A stretch of DNA of 64,000 bases. It comes from Pseudarthrobacter sp. C4D7 (GTDB lineage: Bacteria; Actinomycetota; Actinomycetes; Actinomycetales; Micrococcaceae). The DNA lies in contig NZ_JABFMW010000006.1 of NCBI RefSeq assembly GCF_013359725.1, forward strand, positions 1 through 64,000. Reading direction: 5' to 3'. This document shows, one piece after another, positions 52,936 to 61,753 of the stretch (position 1 is its first letter; each line of letters opens with the position of its first letter). The notes beneath the pieces were generated by a model, which worked only from the letters and a program-made list of their open reading frames with translations, was not told the origin of the DNA and made no database searches. The position numbers and the translations under genes are program-made.

Positions 52936-54411
52936 TTAGTTGCCGGTCAGCTTCTCACGGAGGGCAGCAAGTGCCTCATCCGAAGCCAGGGTGCCGGCAC
53001 CGGAATCGGTGGCAGCAGGCTCGGAGGAGTAGCTGGTGGTGCCGGAATCGCTGTCACCGGACGTTGCAGCTGCAGCGTCGTCGGCAGCGTGCTGGGCAAC
53101 CTGCTTCTTGTGTGCTTCCCAACGGGTCTGGGCGTCAGCGTACTGCTGCTCCCAGGCTGCACGCTGGTTCTCGTAGCCCTCGAGCCATTCGTTGGACTCG
53201 GGGTCGAAGCCCTCGGGGTACTTGTAGTTGCCCTCTTCGTCGTACTCTGCGGCCATGCCGTACAGAGCCGGATCGAATTCGGTGCTGTCGGCGTCGACGC
53301 CCTCGTTGGCCTGCTTGAGGGACAGCGAGATGCGGCGGCGTTCCAGGTCAATGTCGATGACCTTGACGAACAGTTCGTCGCCAACGGAGACAACCTGCTC
53401 AGCCAGCTCAACGTGGCGCACGGCGAGCTCGGAGATGTGGACCAGGCCTTCGATGCCGTCTTCGACGCGAACGAACGCACCGAACGGAACCAGCTTGGTG
53501 ACCTTGCCCGGAACAACCTGGCCCAGGGCGTGGGTGCGGGCGAAGGTCTGCCACGGATCTTCCTGCGTAGCCTTGAGCGACAGGGAGACGCGCTCGCGGT
53601 CCAGGTCGACCTCGAGAACCTCGACGGTGACTTCCTGGCCAACTTCGACAACCTCGGACGGGTGGTCGATGTGCTTCCAGGACAGCTCGGAAACGTGAAC
53701 CAGGCCGTCTACGCCGCCCAGGTCCACGAAGGCACCGAAGTTGACGATGGAGGAAACGACGCCGGGGCGGACCTGGCCCTTTTCCAGCTTGTTGAGGAAC
53801 GTGGAGCGGACCTCGGACTGGGTCTGCTCGAGCCATGCACGGCGGGACAGGACCACGTTGTTGCGGTTCTTGTCGAGCTCGATGATCTTGGCTTCGATCT
53901 GCTGGCCGATGTACGGAGCAAGGTCGCGCACACGGCGCATCTCGACGAGGGATGCGGGCAGGAAGCCGCGCAGGCCGATGTCGAGGATAAGACCACCCTT
54001 GACAACCTCGATGACGGTACCGGTGACGACACCGTCTTCTTCCTTGACCTTCTCGATGTCGCCCCAGGCACGCTCGTACTGAGCACGCTTCTTGGAGAGG
54101 ATCAGACGGCCTTCTTTGTCTTCCTTGGTGAGCACCAGGGCTTCGACCTGATCGCCAACGGAGACAACGTCCCCGGGATCAACGTCGTGCTTGATGGACA
54201 GCTCGCGGGAGGGGATGACACCTTCGGTCTTGTAACCGATGTCGAGCAGGACTTCATCGCGGTCGACCTTGACGACGGTACCTTCGACGAGGTCTCCGTC
54301 GTTGAAGTACTTGATGGTGGCGTCGACAGCTGCGAGGAAGTCCTCAGCGGTACCGATGTCGTTAATGGCGACTACGGGGGTACCGGGCTTCTCGGTGGAG
54401 GTGATGGTCAT
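52936..54411 (-). CDS. rpsA: 30S ribosomal protein S1
   Basis: mRNA-binding ribosomal protein. 491 residues with four S1 repeats: about 36-105 (GDLVEGTVVKVDRDEVLLDIG), 120-190, 210-280 (GQVRPGVVSSIVNFGAFVDLG) and 295-365 (GQVVPGKVTKLVPFGAFVRV). Beyond 370 comes an acidic, Ser/Thr/Ala-rich tail (YPEGFDPESNEWLEGY, ATSGDSDSGTTSYSS) typical of high-GC Gram-positives, ending LREKLTGN. A promoter about 180-210 nt upstream implies a long leader. Confidence 0.97.
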   Translation of the reverse strand: MTITSTEKPGTPVVAINDIGTAEDFLAAVDATIKYFNDGDLVEGTVVKVDRDEVLLDIGYKTEGVIPSRELSIKHDVDPGDVVSVGDQVEALVLTKEDKEGRLILSKKRAQYERAWGDIEKVKEEDGVVTGTVIEVVKGGLILDIGLRGFLPASLVEMRRVRDLAPYIGQQIEAKIIELDKNRNNVVLSRRAWLEQTQSEVRSTFLNKLEKGQVRPGVVSSIVNFGAFVDLGGVDGLVHVSELSWKHIDHPSEVVEVGQEVTVEVLEVDLDRERVSLSLKATQEDPWQTFARTHALGQVVPGKVTKLVPFGAFVRVEDGIEGLVHISELAVRHVELAEQVVSVGDELFVKVIDIDLERRRISLSLKQANEGVDADSTEFDPALYGMAAEYDEEGNYKYPEGFDPESNEWLEGYENQRAAWEQQYADAQTRWEAHKKQVAQHAADDAAAATSGDSDSGTTSYSSEPAATDSGAGTLASDEALAALREKLTGN

Positions 54412-54457
54412 GTAGTAGGGGCTCCGTTGTGGATAGTTAGTCGGTCAGGCAAACCGG

Positions 54458-54485
54458 CGCGCCCGCGTTATGGAACGCAGGCGCG
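54458..54485 (-). other. Hairpin in the rpsA leader
   Basis: 12-bp GC-rich stem with one mismatch and ATGG loop, 46 nt before the rpsA ATG and downstream of its predicted promoter. Possible regulatory or stability element in the 5' UTR; no T-run. Confidence 0.45.
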
Positions 54486-54593
54486 ATTTTCGGGAAATCC
54501 GCTGGATTCCCCGGGTCATCCTGATTTGTGGATTGCTTTTCAATGCAGCCCTTTGCAGGTCTGCGGGCGCGTGCACGTAATACACGCCCGTTT

Positions 54594-54623
54594 AGTCTAG
54601 TCGCTGCCGGCAATGGGGGTCAA
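54594..54623 (-). promoter_or_regulatory. Promoter of rpsA
   Basis: On the minus strand TTGACC (54623-54618), 18-nt spacer, TAGACT (54599-54594). A strong match for a vegetative promoter; it implies a leader of about 175 nt before the rpsA start. Confidence 0.65.
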
Positions 54624-54671
54624 AGCGGCGGGGCACGGGGACGTGCAGCACCGGCCTGCAGGCGGCCGGGC

Positions 54672-55970
54672 CTAGAAGTGGGTGAGGCAGTGGGTGGCCC
54701 GTTCCACCGCGAACATCTGCCCGGCACGGAACGCGGCGCCCTTGCTCTGTTCGGAGATCCTGCCCGCGGCGGCCAGGGTTACGGGAGAGACACCGCCGAG
54801 GTAGATCGAGGACAACGCGGAGATGTCCATGGCCAGGTCCGGTTCCTCCCCCGCGTCAACGCGTTCGACGGCGGCCTGGCCGCCGCTGGCTTCCAGGGCG
54901 AAGGTTCCTGCCGTGAGGCCGAGCGGGTCCCCCACTTCCAGGACAAGGCGTCCGTCCGACGGGTAGTGCCGGGCCGCCAGGGCACCGGCGACGTCCAGGA
55001 TCCGGAGCCAAAGCATGTCCCGGCTGTCCGACGCGTCGATGCAGCGCGGATCGGCGAGGGCCCACGCAAGGGGATCATCCACCGGCGCCTCATTCCAGGA
55101 AACGCGTTCCACGAGGTCGATGGCTGCCAGGTACTGCCAGAGTTCCAGGTAGGCGTGGTCGGTGGCGGCGACCAGGTCCACCACCTCAACGGTGACCGGT
55201 TCCGTTTCCCAGCCGAGGAACTTGTAGGAGACGTAGCCGTCGATGGCACCGTCCGGCCCGTAATGCAGTGCAGTCTTCATGGCCGGGTCTTCCTTGCCCT
55301 CCCGGCTCAGCGAGCCCGAGGCGAGTTCCCAATACCATTGCTGGCGGCCCAGGGATCCCGGGGTGTGGCGGTGCACGCGGTCAAAGACCCGGGGTGCCAC
55401 CTCGAGGAGGACTTTGGGATCGGCCACCTCAACGGTCCCCGTGGGCTGGTGGTGCAGGGCGAAGCGGGCGGTGGTGTCCACTTTGACGGAGCGTTCCATG
55501 CTGGCAACGCCGTAGCCGAAGCGGCCGTAAATGCTTCCCTCGGAGGCGGTCAGGGCCGCAACGGCGATGCCGTCCTCCTTGGCTGCCTGCAGGTCCTCGC
55601 CCATCATGCGGCGCAGCAGGCCGCGGCGCCGGTGGGAGGTCCGCACGGTGACGGCCGTGACCATTTGGGTTTCGAGCATCCGTCCGAAGCCAATGTTCAG
55701 TGTCTTCCGGAACGTCCCGAAAGTGGCCACTGGCACCTCTGCCGGCAGCGACGACTGCGCTACGGAACCGGACTGGTAGGCGCCCGTGAAGATCCTGCCG
55801 TCCGCCTGGTACATGGCCATGGAGAGGGCCACATGCTCCGGGGTGCGCCTGGTGTCATGGAACCCGAAGGCCACCGCCCGGGCCCAGGCCTCAGCTTCCG
55901 CGTAGCCGCTGCTGCCCTTGGAGACAGCGGGGAAGCGCCGGATTTCATAGTTGCTGCTCAGATCACCCAT
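54672..55970 (-). CDS. Eis-like GNAT acetyltransferase
   Basis: 432 residues. N-terminal GNAT domain with [20 protein letters not shown], a second GNAT-like fold (about 170-300), and a C-terminal SCP2-like domain ending CLTHF; Eis proteins use the C-terminal carboxylate in catalysis. Eis enzymes acetylate aminoglycosides and lysines. Function here is inferred from family only. Sits between rpsA and polA. Confidence 0.88.
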   Translation of the reverse strand: MGDLSSNYEIRRFPAVSKGSSGYAEAEAWARAVAFGFHDTRRTPEHVALSMAMYQADGRIFTGAYQSGSVAQSSLPAEVPVATFGTFRKTLNIGFGRMLETQMVTAVTVRTSHRRRGLLRRMMGEDLQAAKEDGIAVAALTASEGSIYGRFGYGVASMERSVKVDTTARFALHHQPTGTVEVADPKVLLEVAPRVFDRVHRHTPGSLGRQQWYWELASGSLSREGKEDPAMKTALHYGPDGAIDGYVSYKFLGWETEPVTVEVVDLVAATDHAYLELWQYLAAIDLVERVSWNEAPVDDPLAWALADPRCIDASDSRDMLWLRILDVAGALAARHYPSDGRLVLEVGDPLGLTAGTFALEASGGQAAVERVDAGEEPDLAMDISALSSIYLGGVSPVTLAAAGRISEQSKGAAFRAGQMFAVERATHCLTHF

Positions 55971-56054
55971 TTACCCGAGCCTAGTTATGAATCCGGCGCC
56001 TGACCAGCATCAACAGCACAACAGTCCTGCGTTTGGGCGTGGACCCCGCCGGCG

Positions 56055-58898
56055 TCAGTGTCCGGCGTCGTACCAGCTGGGCCCCACGCCGATCTGGACT
56101 TCCAGCGGCACGCTGAGGTCCGCGGCGGCTGCCATCTGCTCGGTGACCAGCTTTTCGACGGCGGCGCGTTCACCCGCGGCGACCTCAAGGACCAGTTCGT
56201 CATGGACCTGGAGCAGCATCCGCGACTTCAGGCCCTGCGCCTGCAGTTCGGCGTGGACGCCGAGCATGGCCCGCTTGATGATGTCCGCGGCTGAACCCTG
56301 GATGGGGCTGTTGAGCGCGATGCGCTCGGCGTTCTCCCGGAGCTGGCGGTCGGTACTGGTGAGGTCGGGCAGGTACCGGCGGCGGCCCTCGATGGTGGCG
56401 GTGTAGCCGTCCACCCTGGCCTGGTCCACCACGCCCCGGAGGTAGTCGCGGACGGCACCGAAGCGGTCGAAATAGTCCTTCATCAGGGTCCGTGCTTCGT
56501 CGACGGAGATCTCCAGTTGCTTGGACAGGCCAAAGGACGTCAGCCCGTAGGCGAGGCCGTAGGACATGGCCTTCACCTTTGAGCGCATGGCGCTGGTGAC
56601 CTGGTCGGTGGGCACGTGGAAGATGTTCGAGCCGACGAACCGGTGCAGGTCCTCGCCGTCCTTGTAGGCCTGGATCAGGCCGGCGTCACCGGAAAGGTGC
56701 GCCATGATGCGCATCTCGATCTGCGAGTAGTCGGCCGAGAGCAGGCACTCGTACCCGTCGCTGACCACGAAGATGCCGCGGACCCGGCGGCCTTCCTCAC
56801 TGCGGATGGGGATGTTCTGCAGGTTGGGGTTGTTGGAGGAGATCCGGCCCGTGGCCGCCACGTTCTGGGCGTAGGTGGTGTGGATCCGTCCGTCGTCCGC
56901 CACGGACTTCTTCAGCGACTCGATCATCTGCCGCAGCTTTGAGGCCTCCCGGTGGGCCATGAGCTGCACCAGGAACTCGTGCCCGGTCTTCTCCAGCAGG
57001 TTTTTCAGGGACGCGGCATCGGTGGTGTAGCCGGACTTGATCTTCTTGGTCTTGGGGAGCTGGAGTTCGTCGAACAGGACGGTCTGCAGCTGCTTGGGCG
57101 AGCCCAGGTTGACCTCGTGGCCGATGGCCGCAAACGCCTGTTCCTGGGCCTGGTCGATCACGCGCGCGAGGTCGGCCAACTGGTCATCCATCTTGTCCAT
57201 GTCGATGGCGATACCGGCCAGTTCCATGTCCGCCAGCACCCGGCTGACGGGTAGTTCAAGGGTGGAGAGCAGTTCTTCGGCCCGCCGTTCCCTGAGTTCG
57301 TCCTCGAAGTAGCGGCTCAGGGCGAGCACCACGGCGCCGGCCTGGACCAGCGCGTCAGCAGCGGCGGTGTCCTCGCCATCGAAGGCCAGCTCCAGCTGCC
57401 CCGCTTTCGCCGTGGCGGCGGGTATTCCCACGTTGAGGTGGTGCTGGGCGAGTTCGGCGAGTTCGTAAGTGCGGCGGTCCGGCTGGATGAGGTAGCCGGA
57501 AATGGAGGTGTCATCCACCACGCCCTCCAGCTCCAGGCCGCGGGCCGCCAGGGCCTTGAGGGCGGCCTTGAAACCGTGGATGACCTTGGGCGCTTCAGGA
57601 TTCCGCAGCCAGGCGGCCAGCACGTTTTCGGTTTCCTCGTCCTGGCCGGCGAGGTCGACATAGGCTGCGGCGTCGCCGCGGACGATGGCCAGGGCGGCGG
57701 CGTCTTCACCGATCCGGCCCGGGACGAGGTCTACGGCGAGGGCGGACCGCTGCCCGGCGCCGGCAGCCAGGAAGGCGGCCAGTTCAGCGGCGTTGGCAGG
57801 GGTGCCGTAGGCAGGGGTTTCGATGCTTTCCCGTTCGGCGGCCGGGGTGTCGGCATCGCCGTACAGGGCGAACAGCCGCCCGCGGATGGCCTTGAACTCC
57901 AGTTCGTCGAAAAGGTCTTCGATGGCGGCCTGGTCCGGCCGCGGCTGGTAGAGGTCGTCAAGGGTGACGGGAAGCTCAAGGTCGGTGTGGAGCTGGTTCA
58001 GGCGGCGGTTTCGCTTGACGGCGTCAACGTTTTCCCGCAGGGCGTCCCCCACCTTGCCGCCAATGGAGTCCAGGTGTTCCAGGACGCCTTCGAGGCCGCC
58101 GTAGAGATTAATCCACTTGGCCGCCGTCTTGGGTCCGACACCGGGAACGCCGGGAAGGTTGTCCGCCGTCTCGCCCACCAGGGCGGCGAGGTCGGAGTAG
58201 CGGCCGGGACTGACGAAGTACTTCGCTTCGATGGCGGCAGCATCCATCCGGGGGATGTCGCTGACGCCTTTACGCGGGTACAGCACGAAGACGTTGTCCG
58301 TGATGAGCTGGAACGCATCCCGGTCGCCGGAAACGAGCAGGACCTCGAACCCGGCCTTGTCGCCCATGGCGGCGAGCGTGGCCAGGATGTCGTCGGCCTC
58401 GTAGCCGGGCATCTTGATGGTCTTGATGCCCCAGGCCTCCATGACCTTGCCGATGAGGTCGATCTGGCCGCTCATCTCGCGGGGGGTCTCGTTGCGCCCG
58501 CCTTTGTATTCGCTGTACTCGGTCTTCCGGTGGGTGGATTCGTCAGAGACGTCGAATGCCACAGCAATGTGGGTGGGCTGCTGCTCCTTGATGAGGTTGA
58601 TCAGCATGGAGGTGAAGCCGTGGATTGCGTTGGTGTGCTGGCCGTTGGCGGTGGAGAATTTGTCCGCCGGAAGGGCGAAGAACGCCCGGAACGCCATCGA
58701 GTGGCCGTCCAGGACCAGCAGGCGGGGCTGGTCGGTGATGGGAACCACCGGCGCTTCTGTAGCTGAAACAGCTCCACCGGCGGCAGGGGCGACAGCCTTT
58801 GCGGCGGCAGGCCTGCGGGCGGATGACGAGGACTGCGCGGAAGCCTCTTCGTCGATGGCCGGGGACGGGAAAGGGGCCGGTTTGGTTGTTTCACTCAC
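56055..58898 (-). CDS. polA: DNA polymerase I
   Basis: Repair and Okazaki-fragment polymerase. 947 residues from GTG 58898; the frame is open further but overlaps the divergent thioesterase gene. 5'-3' exonuclease about 58-350 (LLVLDGHSMAFRAFF), 3'-5' exonuclease-like domain about 365-550 without the DxE motif (ALAVDLVPGRIGED), polymerase from about 560 with motif A DYSQIEMRIMAHLSGD, motif B RSKVKAMSYGLAYG and motif C QVHDELVLEV. The N-terminal 55 residues are a Ser/Ala/Pro-rich extension. Proofreading is probably absent, as in mycobacterial Pol I. Confidence 0.96.
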   Translation of the reverse strand: MSETTKPAPFPSPAIDEEASAQSSSSARRPAAAKAVAPAAGGAVSATEAPVVPITDQPRLLVLDGHSMAFRAFFALPADKFSTANGQHTNAIHGFTSMLINLIKEQQPTHIAVAFDVSDESTHRKTEYSEYKGGRNETPREMSGQIDLIGKVMEAWGIKTIKMPGYEADDILATLAAMGDKAGFEVLLVSGDRDAFQLITDNVFVLYPRKGVSDIPRMDAAAIEAKYFVSPGRYSDLAALVGETADNLPGVPGVGPKTAAKWINLYGGLEGVLEHLDSIGGKVGDALRENVDAVKRNRRLNQLHTDLELPVTLDDLYQPRPDQAAIEDLFDELEFKAIRGRLFALYGDADTPAAERESIETPAYGTPANAAELAAFLAAGAGQRSALAVDLVPGRIGEDAAALAIVRGDAAAYVDLAGQDEETENVLAAWLRNPEAPKVIHGFKAALKALAARGLELEGVVDDTSISGYLIQPDRRTYELAELAQHHLNVGIPAATAKAGQLELAFDGEDTAAADALVQAGAVVLALSRYFEDELRERRAEELLSTLELPVSRVLADMELAGIAIDMDKMDDQLADLARVIDQAQEQAFAAIGHEVNLGSPKQLQTVLFDELQLPKTKKIKSGYTTDAASLKNLLEKTGHEFLVQLMAHREASKLRQMIESLKKSVADDGRIHTTYAQNVAATGRISSNNPNLQNIPIRSEEGRRVRGIFVVSDGYECLLSADYSQIEMRIMAHLSGDAGLIQAYKDGEDLHRFVGSNIFHVPTDQVTSAMRSKVKAMSYGLAYGLTSFGLSKQLEISVDEARTLMKDYFDRFGAVRDYLRGVVDQARVDGYTATIEGRRRYLPDLTSTDRQLRENAERIALNSPIQGSAADIIKRAMLGVHAELQAQGLKSRMLLQVHDELVLEVAAGERAAVEKLVTEQMAAAADLSVPLEVQIGVGPSWYDAGH

Positions 58899-58917
58899 AG
58901 GTGCCAGCCTAGTTGCC

Positions 58918-59382
58918 ATGACAGACAATTTCACGCCGGGCGCTTTCGCCGAAGAGCTGGCAGCCGCCGGGATTCCCGAGCATATGCATGACTGGCTGGG
59001 CGCGTTCGGAGTGGGTGCCCTGGTGGTCAAGATGGGGATCCATTTCCTGGAAATGAGCCCGGAACGCACCGTTGCCACCATGCCGGTGGAGGGTAATACG
59101 CAGGTGGCCGGGATCCTGCACGGCGGTGCGCACGTGGTGTTGGCCGAAACCCTGGGCTCGTTTGCCGCCGGCATGCACGCGGGACCGGGACGCCACGCGG
59201 TGGGCATTGAGGTGAACGCCACACATCACCGCTCCATCGCCACAGGCCTGGTGACGGGCACCTGCACCGCCCTGCACCTGGGCAGGACACTGGCCACCCA
59301 CGAGGTCGTCATGACCGACGTCCAGGGGCGCCGGCTCTCGACCGCCCGGATCACCAACATGCTCCGGGACTACGCCGGCTAA
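58918..59382 (+). CDS. Hotdog-fold thioesterase (PaaI/YdiI-like)
   Basis: 154 residues from ATG 58918; the longer frame to the left is antisense to polA and is discarded. The hotdog motif GILHGGAHVVLAETLGS, with the catalytic-site acid, is clear. Hydrolyses acyl-CoA thioesters in this family; substrate unknown. Divergent from polA, with only 19 nt between the starts. Confidence 0.88.
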   Translation: MTDNFTPGAFAEELAAAGIPEHMHDWLGAFGVGALVVKMGIHFLEMSPERTVATMPVEGNTQVAGILHGGAHVVLAETLGSFAAGMHAGPGRHAVGIEVNATHHRSIATGLVTGTCTALHLGRTLATHEVVMTDVQGRRLSTARITNMLRDYAG

Positions 59383-59392
59383 GGCGGACGCG

Positions 59393-59953
59393 TCAGGGCC
59401 GCTGGCCCGTTCCGGGGTGCAGCAGGTACCGCAACTCCATGATCCCCCGGCCGAGGGTGCGCGAGGCAGCCAACTCCAGTGGCGGCGTCGGGCCCTTCAT
59501 GGGCAGGAGACGCTTGCCCTCCCCCAGCACGACGGGAATGACGGAGAGGATCATCTCGTCCAGCAGGCCGGCGTCGGCGAACTGGGCCGCCAGGTCGCCG
59601 CCACCCACCACCCAGATGTTCCGGTCCCCGGCAGCCTGCTGGAAGTCCCCGGTGAACTCGCGCACATCGCCACGCACAAAGGTGATGTCGGCGCCGGCCG
59701 GGGCACGGTGTTCGTGGTGCGTGAAGACATAGCAGGGCGTCCCCGCATAGGGCCATGCGCCGGGTTCGTGTTCCATCAGCCAGGCGTAGGTCCCCCCACC
59801 CATGACGATGCAGCCCACGCCGGCCATGAAGTCGTTGTAACTTTCGGCTCCGCCCTCGAACCCGTCGAACTGCAGCAGCCAGCCAAGATCGTCCGTGGGC
59901 GTGGCGATGAAGCCGTCAAGGGACGCGGCCACAAAGTATTGGATGCGCGGCAT
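59393..59953 (-). CDS. Dihydrofolate reductase/RibD C-terminal family protein
   Basis: 186 residues, NADPH-dependent reductase fold. Start PRIQYFVAASLDGFIA, GCIVMGGGTYAWL and NIWVVGGGDLAAQF are characteristic of the DHFR-like YyaP/RibD-C group. It is unlikely to be the real folate enzyme; substrate unknown. Converges with the thioesterase gene, 10 nt apart. Confidence 0.87.
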   Translation of the reverse strand: MPRIQYFVAASLDGFIATPTDDLGWLLQFDGFEGGAESYNDFMAGVGCIVMGGGTYAWLMEHEPGAWPYAGTPCYVFTHHEHRAPAGADITFVRGDVREFTGDFQQAAGDRNIWVVGGGDLAAQFADAGLLDEMILSVIPVVLGEGKRLLPMKGPTPPLELAASRTLGRGIMELRYLLHPGTGQRP

Positions 59954-59979
59954 GGCCCCAGCCTAGACCTTGGACGCGG

Positions 59980-60201
59980 CTACTTGGAGAAGTAGGGGAT
60001 GATCAGGTAGAGCCCGAAGCACACGGCCAGGCCACACAGCCCGAAGCACACGTAGGCGACGGAGCGCTTGACCCCCGGGGAAGCCTGCTGGGCGTCGGCG
60101 GCGATGGCTGTGAACCGGACCCCCAGCGAATAGAGGGTCACCACGATTGCCGCGGATACGAGGGTGGCGCCTGCAACGGTCAGGAGTTCCAACCACTTCA
60201 T
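59980..60201 (-). CDS. Small two-span membrane protein linked to Pit transporter
   Basis: 73 residues with two hydrophobic stretches (LLTVAGATLVSAAIVVTLYSLG and VCFGLCGLAVCFGLYLIIPYF, both shortened here by a residue or two in definition) and a polar middle DAQQASPGVKR. The ATG overlaps the pit stop by 4 nt (ATGA), so translation is coupled. No named family recognised; it may be an accessory subunit or regulator of the transporter (inference). Confidence 0.75.
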   Translation of the reverse strand: MKWLELLTVAGATLVSAAIVVTLYSLGVRFTAIAADAQQASPGVKRSVAYVCFGLCGLAVCFGLYLIIPYFSK

Positions 60202-61445
60202 CGCTGATTCTCCTTGGGGTTATTGGCCTTCGCCGCGGCCTGCGCTTTGGCTTTTGCTTCGGCCCGGGCACGTGCCATGGCCTTCTTCTTGGCGAACCTG
60301 ACGGCCTGGCCGGCTTCCTCGACCTCGACGGCGTTCTGGTGGCTGACGGAGGACTTGCGGGAGTAGAAGAACATGAACAGTACCGCGCCGGTGCCGGCGA
60401 TGGCGGCAATGAGGACACCCACCACTCCGGTCTTCACCAGCAGGGCGGTCAGGGCGCCAACGATGCCGGCGGCCGGAAGGGTGAAGAGCCAGCCGAGCGC
60501 GATCTTCCCCACCATGTTCCAGCGGACGGTGGTGCCGCGGCGTCCCATGCCGGAGCCAATGACGGAACCGGAGGCTACCTGGGTGGTGGAGAGCGCGAAG
60601 CCCAGATGGGAGGAGGCGAGGATGGCGGACGCGGTGCTGGTCTCGGCGGCGAAGCCCTGTGCGGGCTTGACCTCGGTCAGCCCCGACCCCATGGTGCGGA
60701 TGATGCGCCAGCCGCCGGCGTAGGTGCCGATGGCAATGGCCAGTGCACAGGCGGTGATGACCCAGAGCTGGGGACCTGAGCCGGGCGCCTGGCTGCCGGC
60801 GGCAATCAGGACCAGCGTGATAATGCCCATGGTCTTCTGGGCGTCATTGGTTCCGTGGGCCAGTGCCACCAGGCTGGACGTGAAGATCTGGCCGGTGCGG
60901 AAGCCCCCGCGCTTCTGGGTGAGCTTCGAGCCGGTCTCGGGATCGTGCCGTGCCGTGAGGGCGTAGGCCAGGCGGGTGCAGACGTAGGCCGCAAGGCCGG
61001 CAATCACGGGGGCGAAGACCGCCGGAAGGATGACCTTCTGCAGCAGGCTCTCGAAATTGACGGAGCTGAATCCCGCTCCAACAACTGCCGCGCCGATCAG
61101 GCCGCCGAAAAGGGCGTGGGAGGAACTGGACGGAAGTCCCTTCAGCCACGTGACCATGTTCCACAGGACAGCGCCCATCAGGCCGGCAAAGATGATCTCC
61201 GGCGTGATCTGGACTCCGTCGGAACCTTCGCGGATGATGCCGCCGGATACTGTCTTGGCTACCTCCGTGGACAGGAAGGCGCCCACCAGGTTGAGGACCG
61301 CCGCCAGGGCCACCGCGGTGCGGGGCTTGATGGCGCCCGTTGCGATGGGGGTGGCCATGGCATTCGCTGTGTCGTGGAAGCCGTTCGTGAAGTCGAAAAA
61401 AAGTGCCAGTGCGATGACCAGCGCCACCATGAAGGTGATATCCAC
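60198..61445 (-). CDS. Inorganic phosphate transporter, PitA family
   Basis: 415 residues, PiT/PHO4 family: about ten spans, N-terminal signature DFTNGFHDTANAMATPIATG and the C-terminal repeat VALAHGTNDAQKTMG, which bind phosphate and the coupling ion. A charged tail (KKKAMARARAEAKAKAQAAAKA) follows the last span. Start is GTG; the ribosome-binding site is weak. Low-affinity phosphate uptake is expected; metal-phosphate symport is possible. Confidence 0.94.
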   Translation of the reverse strand: MDITFMVALVIALALFFDFTNGFHDTANAMATPIATGAIKPRTAVALAAVLNLVGAFLSTEVAKTVSGGIIREGSDGVQITPEIIFAGLMGAVLWNMVTWLKGLPSSSSHALFGGLIGAAVVGAGFSSVNFESLLQKVILPAVFAPVIAGLAAYVCTRLAYALTARHDPETGSKLTQKRGGFRTGQIFTSSLVALAHGTNDAQKTMGIITLVLIAAGSQAPGSGPQLWVITACALAIAIGTYAGGWRIIRTMGSGLTEVKPAQGFAAETSTASAILASSHLGFALSTTQVASGSVIGSGMGRRGTTVRWNMVGKIALGWLFTLPAAGIVGALTALLVKTGVVGVLIAAIAGTGAVLFMFFYSRKSSVSHQNAVEVEEAGQAVRFAKKKAMARARAEAKAKAQAAAKANNPKENQR

Positions 61446-61753
61446 CTGTTGCCCAATCTGCAGAGTCGACGTTCAGCAGTTTCTCGTACCAGGCTGCCTT
61501 GGACAGCATAGTTCACCAGCTGTTTGCGTGGAATGACTTGAAGCGCTGGCACAACCGGCGGGAAACCTTATCGATCGTACGCGTCCCCGGCATGAGGACA
61601 AAACACGGAGTGGGCACGGAAAGAGTGCATCCGGTCCGGTCCGGCGGGCGTGATTCCACCCCGGCGCCGGGGCGGAACGGGACAATAACGGGGCGGGACA
61701 GTACTTGTCTTCCCGCCCGGAACCCGTGGCCGGCGCCGTCCGTCCCGGTGGAG
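61446..61753. other. 308-bp intergenic region upstream of pit
   Basis: It holds the pit promoter/leader (no confident -35/-10 chosen) and, at 61691-61718, a hairpin ending the gene to the right. Nothing else is supported. Confidence 0.5.
61691..61718 (-). terminator. Hairpin downstream of the unknown membrane-protein gene
   Basis: GGGCGGGA/TCCCGCCC stem, 8 bp, 12-nt loop, 35 nt after the stop. CCCGTTATTGT follows on the minus strand; moderate terminator. Confidence 0.5.

Noticed and set aside
54528..56003. 491-codon plus-strand frame opposite the Eis-like gene
   Set aside because: Antisense shadow; the minus-strand Eis-like protein is coherent over its whole length.
58414..58917. N-terminal extension of the thioesterase frame
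   Set aside because: Antisense to polA; family homology begins at the ATG at 58918.
58919..59222. N-terminal extension of the polA frame (about 100 residues)
   Set aside because: It is antisense to the thioesterase gene and shows no Pol I sequence; the GTG at 58898 is preferred.
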